Below are positions 14,658-15,105 of a stretch of 15,105 nt of DNA, piece by piece. The position numbers and the translations under genes were made by a program. The notes below the pieces were generated by a model. That model was given only the letters and a program-made list of their open reading frames with translations, was not told the origin of the DNA and ran no database searches. Numbering within the stretch: position 1 is the stretch's first letter; the number at the start of each line of letters is the position of its first letter. This DNA is from Psychrobacter sp. (GTDB lineage Bacteria; Pseudomonadota; Gammaproteobacteria; Pseudomonadales; Moraxellaceae), in assembly GCA_029264635.1 (NCBI GenBank), contig JARIAA010000275.1, positions 1 to 15,105 of the forward strand, read 5' to 3'.

Positions 14658-15014
14658 TTATGAGAAATCAAGTTCAGTTTCAAAGCTTTTTAGGTTGTGG
14701 CGGGCCATAGCAAGGTTAGACTTTTGACGATCCAGTACAAGATATAAGAATAAATTGCCATTGCGTACCAATGGACGCAGCAAATGATACTGTTTGCTAA
14801 GCGTGATTAGAATGTCTTCGATGTTTTCATCAAGGCCTAATGCGTCCGCAACTTTGCGTTTAGAGCGTAATACTTCAGTGTTACCAGCCGCAGCCAATTC
14901 AAAATCTATACCTGTACCTGTTGTTGCCAGTGCCAAACCAGATTCGCTGTCGACGAGTGCTGCTGCAATAAAGCCGTCAATTTCATTGAGTGCATCAAGT
15001 GATAACTTAGCCAT
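14658..15014 (-). CDS. Roadblock/LC7-domain-like protein
   Basis: The 118-residue product is a single small domain. It starts with a helix (LSLDALNEIDGFIAAALVDSESGLALATTG, about 4-33) in which the IDGFIAAALVDSESG stretch matches the first helix and strand of Roadblock/LC7 proteins. A central helix (ELAAAGNTEVLRSKRKVADAL) and strands EDILITLSKQYHLLRPL and GNLFLYLVLDRQKSNLAMAR complete the alpha/beta fold. Bacterial members often act on small GTPases such as MglA or serve unknown regulatory roles; none of their usual partner genes lies in the window. AAGGA lies about 9 bases before the ATG. The fold call is by eye; the function is unknown. Confidence 0.7.
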   Translation of the reverse strand: MAKLSLDALNEIDGFIAAALVDSESGLALATTGTGIDFELAAAGNTEVLRSKRKVADALGLDENIEDILITLSKQYHLLRPLVRNGNLFLYLVLDRQKSNLAMARHNLKSFETELDFS

Positions 15015-15105
15015 AATACTATTCCTTAACTTTCAGAAAAATTTGATTAAATACTGTTATTAATTAGTAATAGTTGAATTCTATTTTTATGAAAATAGTA
15101 GGCAT

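Overview
The window looks like chromosomal DNA of a gammaproteobacterium of the Moraxellaceae, most likely Psychrobacter. This rests on the AT-leaning composition, on protein sequences that resemble that family by eye, and on dnaJ sitting directly upstream of dapB rather than next to dnaK, as I recall for the related Acinetobacter. No search was run, so the genus is an inference. There are no phage genes, insertion sequences, tRNAs, rRNAs or CRISPR arrays; nearly all genes are conserved housekeeping genes.

Left part (1-4000): the 5' end of a YheT-type hydrolase gene runs off the left edge on the minus strand. It is followed by yigZ (minus), an RsuA-type 16S rRNA pseudouridine synthase (plus) and a YaiL/DUF2058 gene (minus), the last two converging on a shared terminator. 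Next come a short secreted protein (plus) whose N-terminal part resembles DsbC, and a DUF2939 membrane-anchored protein (minus). Their 3' ends overlap antiparallel by 123 bp. A near-identical 34-bp repeat lies upstream of both yaiL and the DUF2939 gene.

Middle (4000-8800): dnaJ and dapB (plus) converge with a minus-strand block made of an ornithine decarboxylase (speC), peptide deformylase (def) and a GlsB/YeaQ membrane protein.

Right part (8800-15105), all minus strand: mpl (peptidoglycan recycling), an NlpE-like lipoprotein, dsbB, gshA and a small Roadblock/LC7-like protein. gshA and dsbB lie 54 bp apart and may be co-transcribed, linking glutathione synthesis with periplasmic disulfide formation. 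Most genes have clear hairpin terminators, several of them bidirectional.

The most notable non-gene signal is a group of three parS-like ParB-binding palindromes within 4.5 kb: inside yigZ (exact consensus), in the dnaJ leader (one mismatch), and inside the dnaJ terminator stem. This suggests a ParB-loading centromere region, usually close to the replication origin. The third site is unusual because the parS palindrome is itself the upper stem of the transcription terminator.
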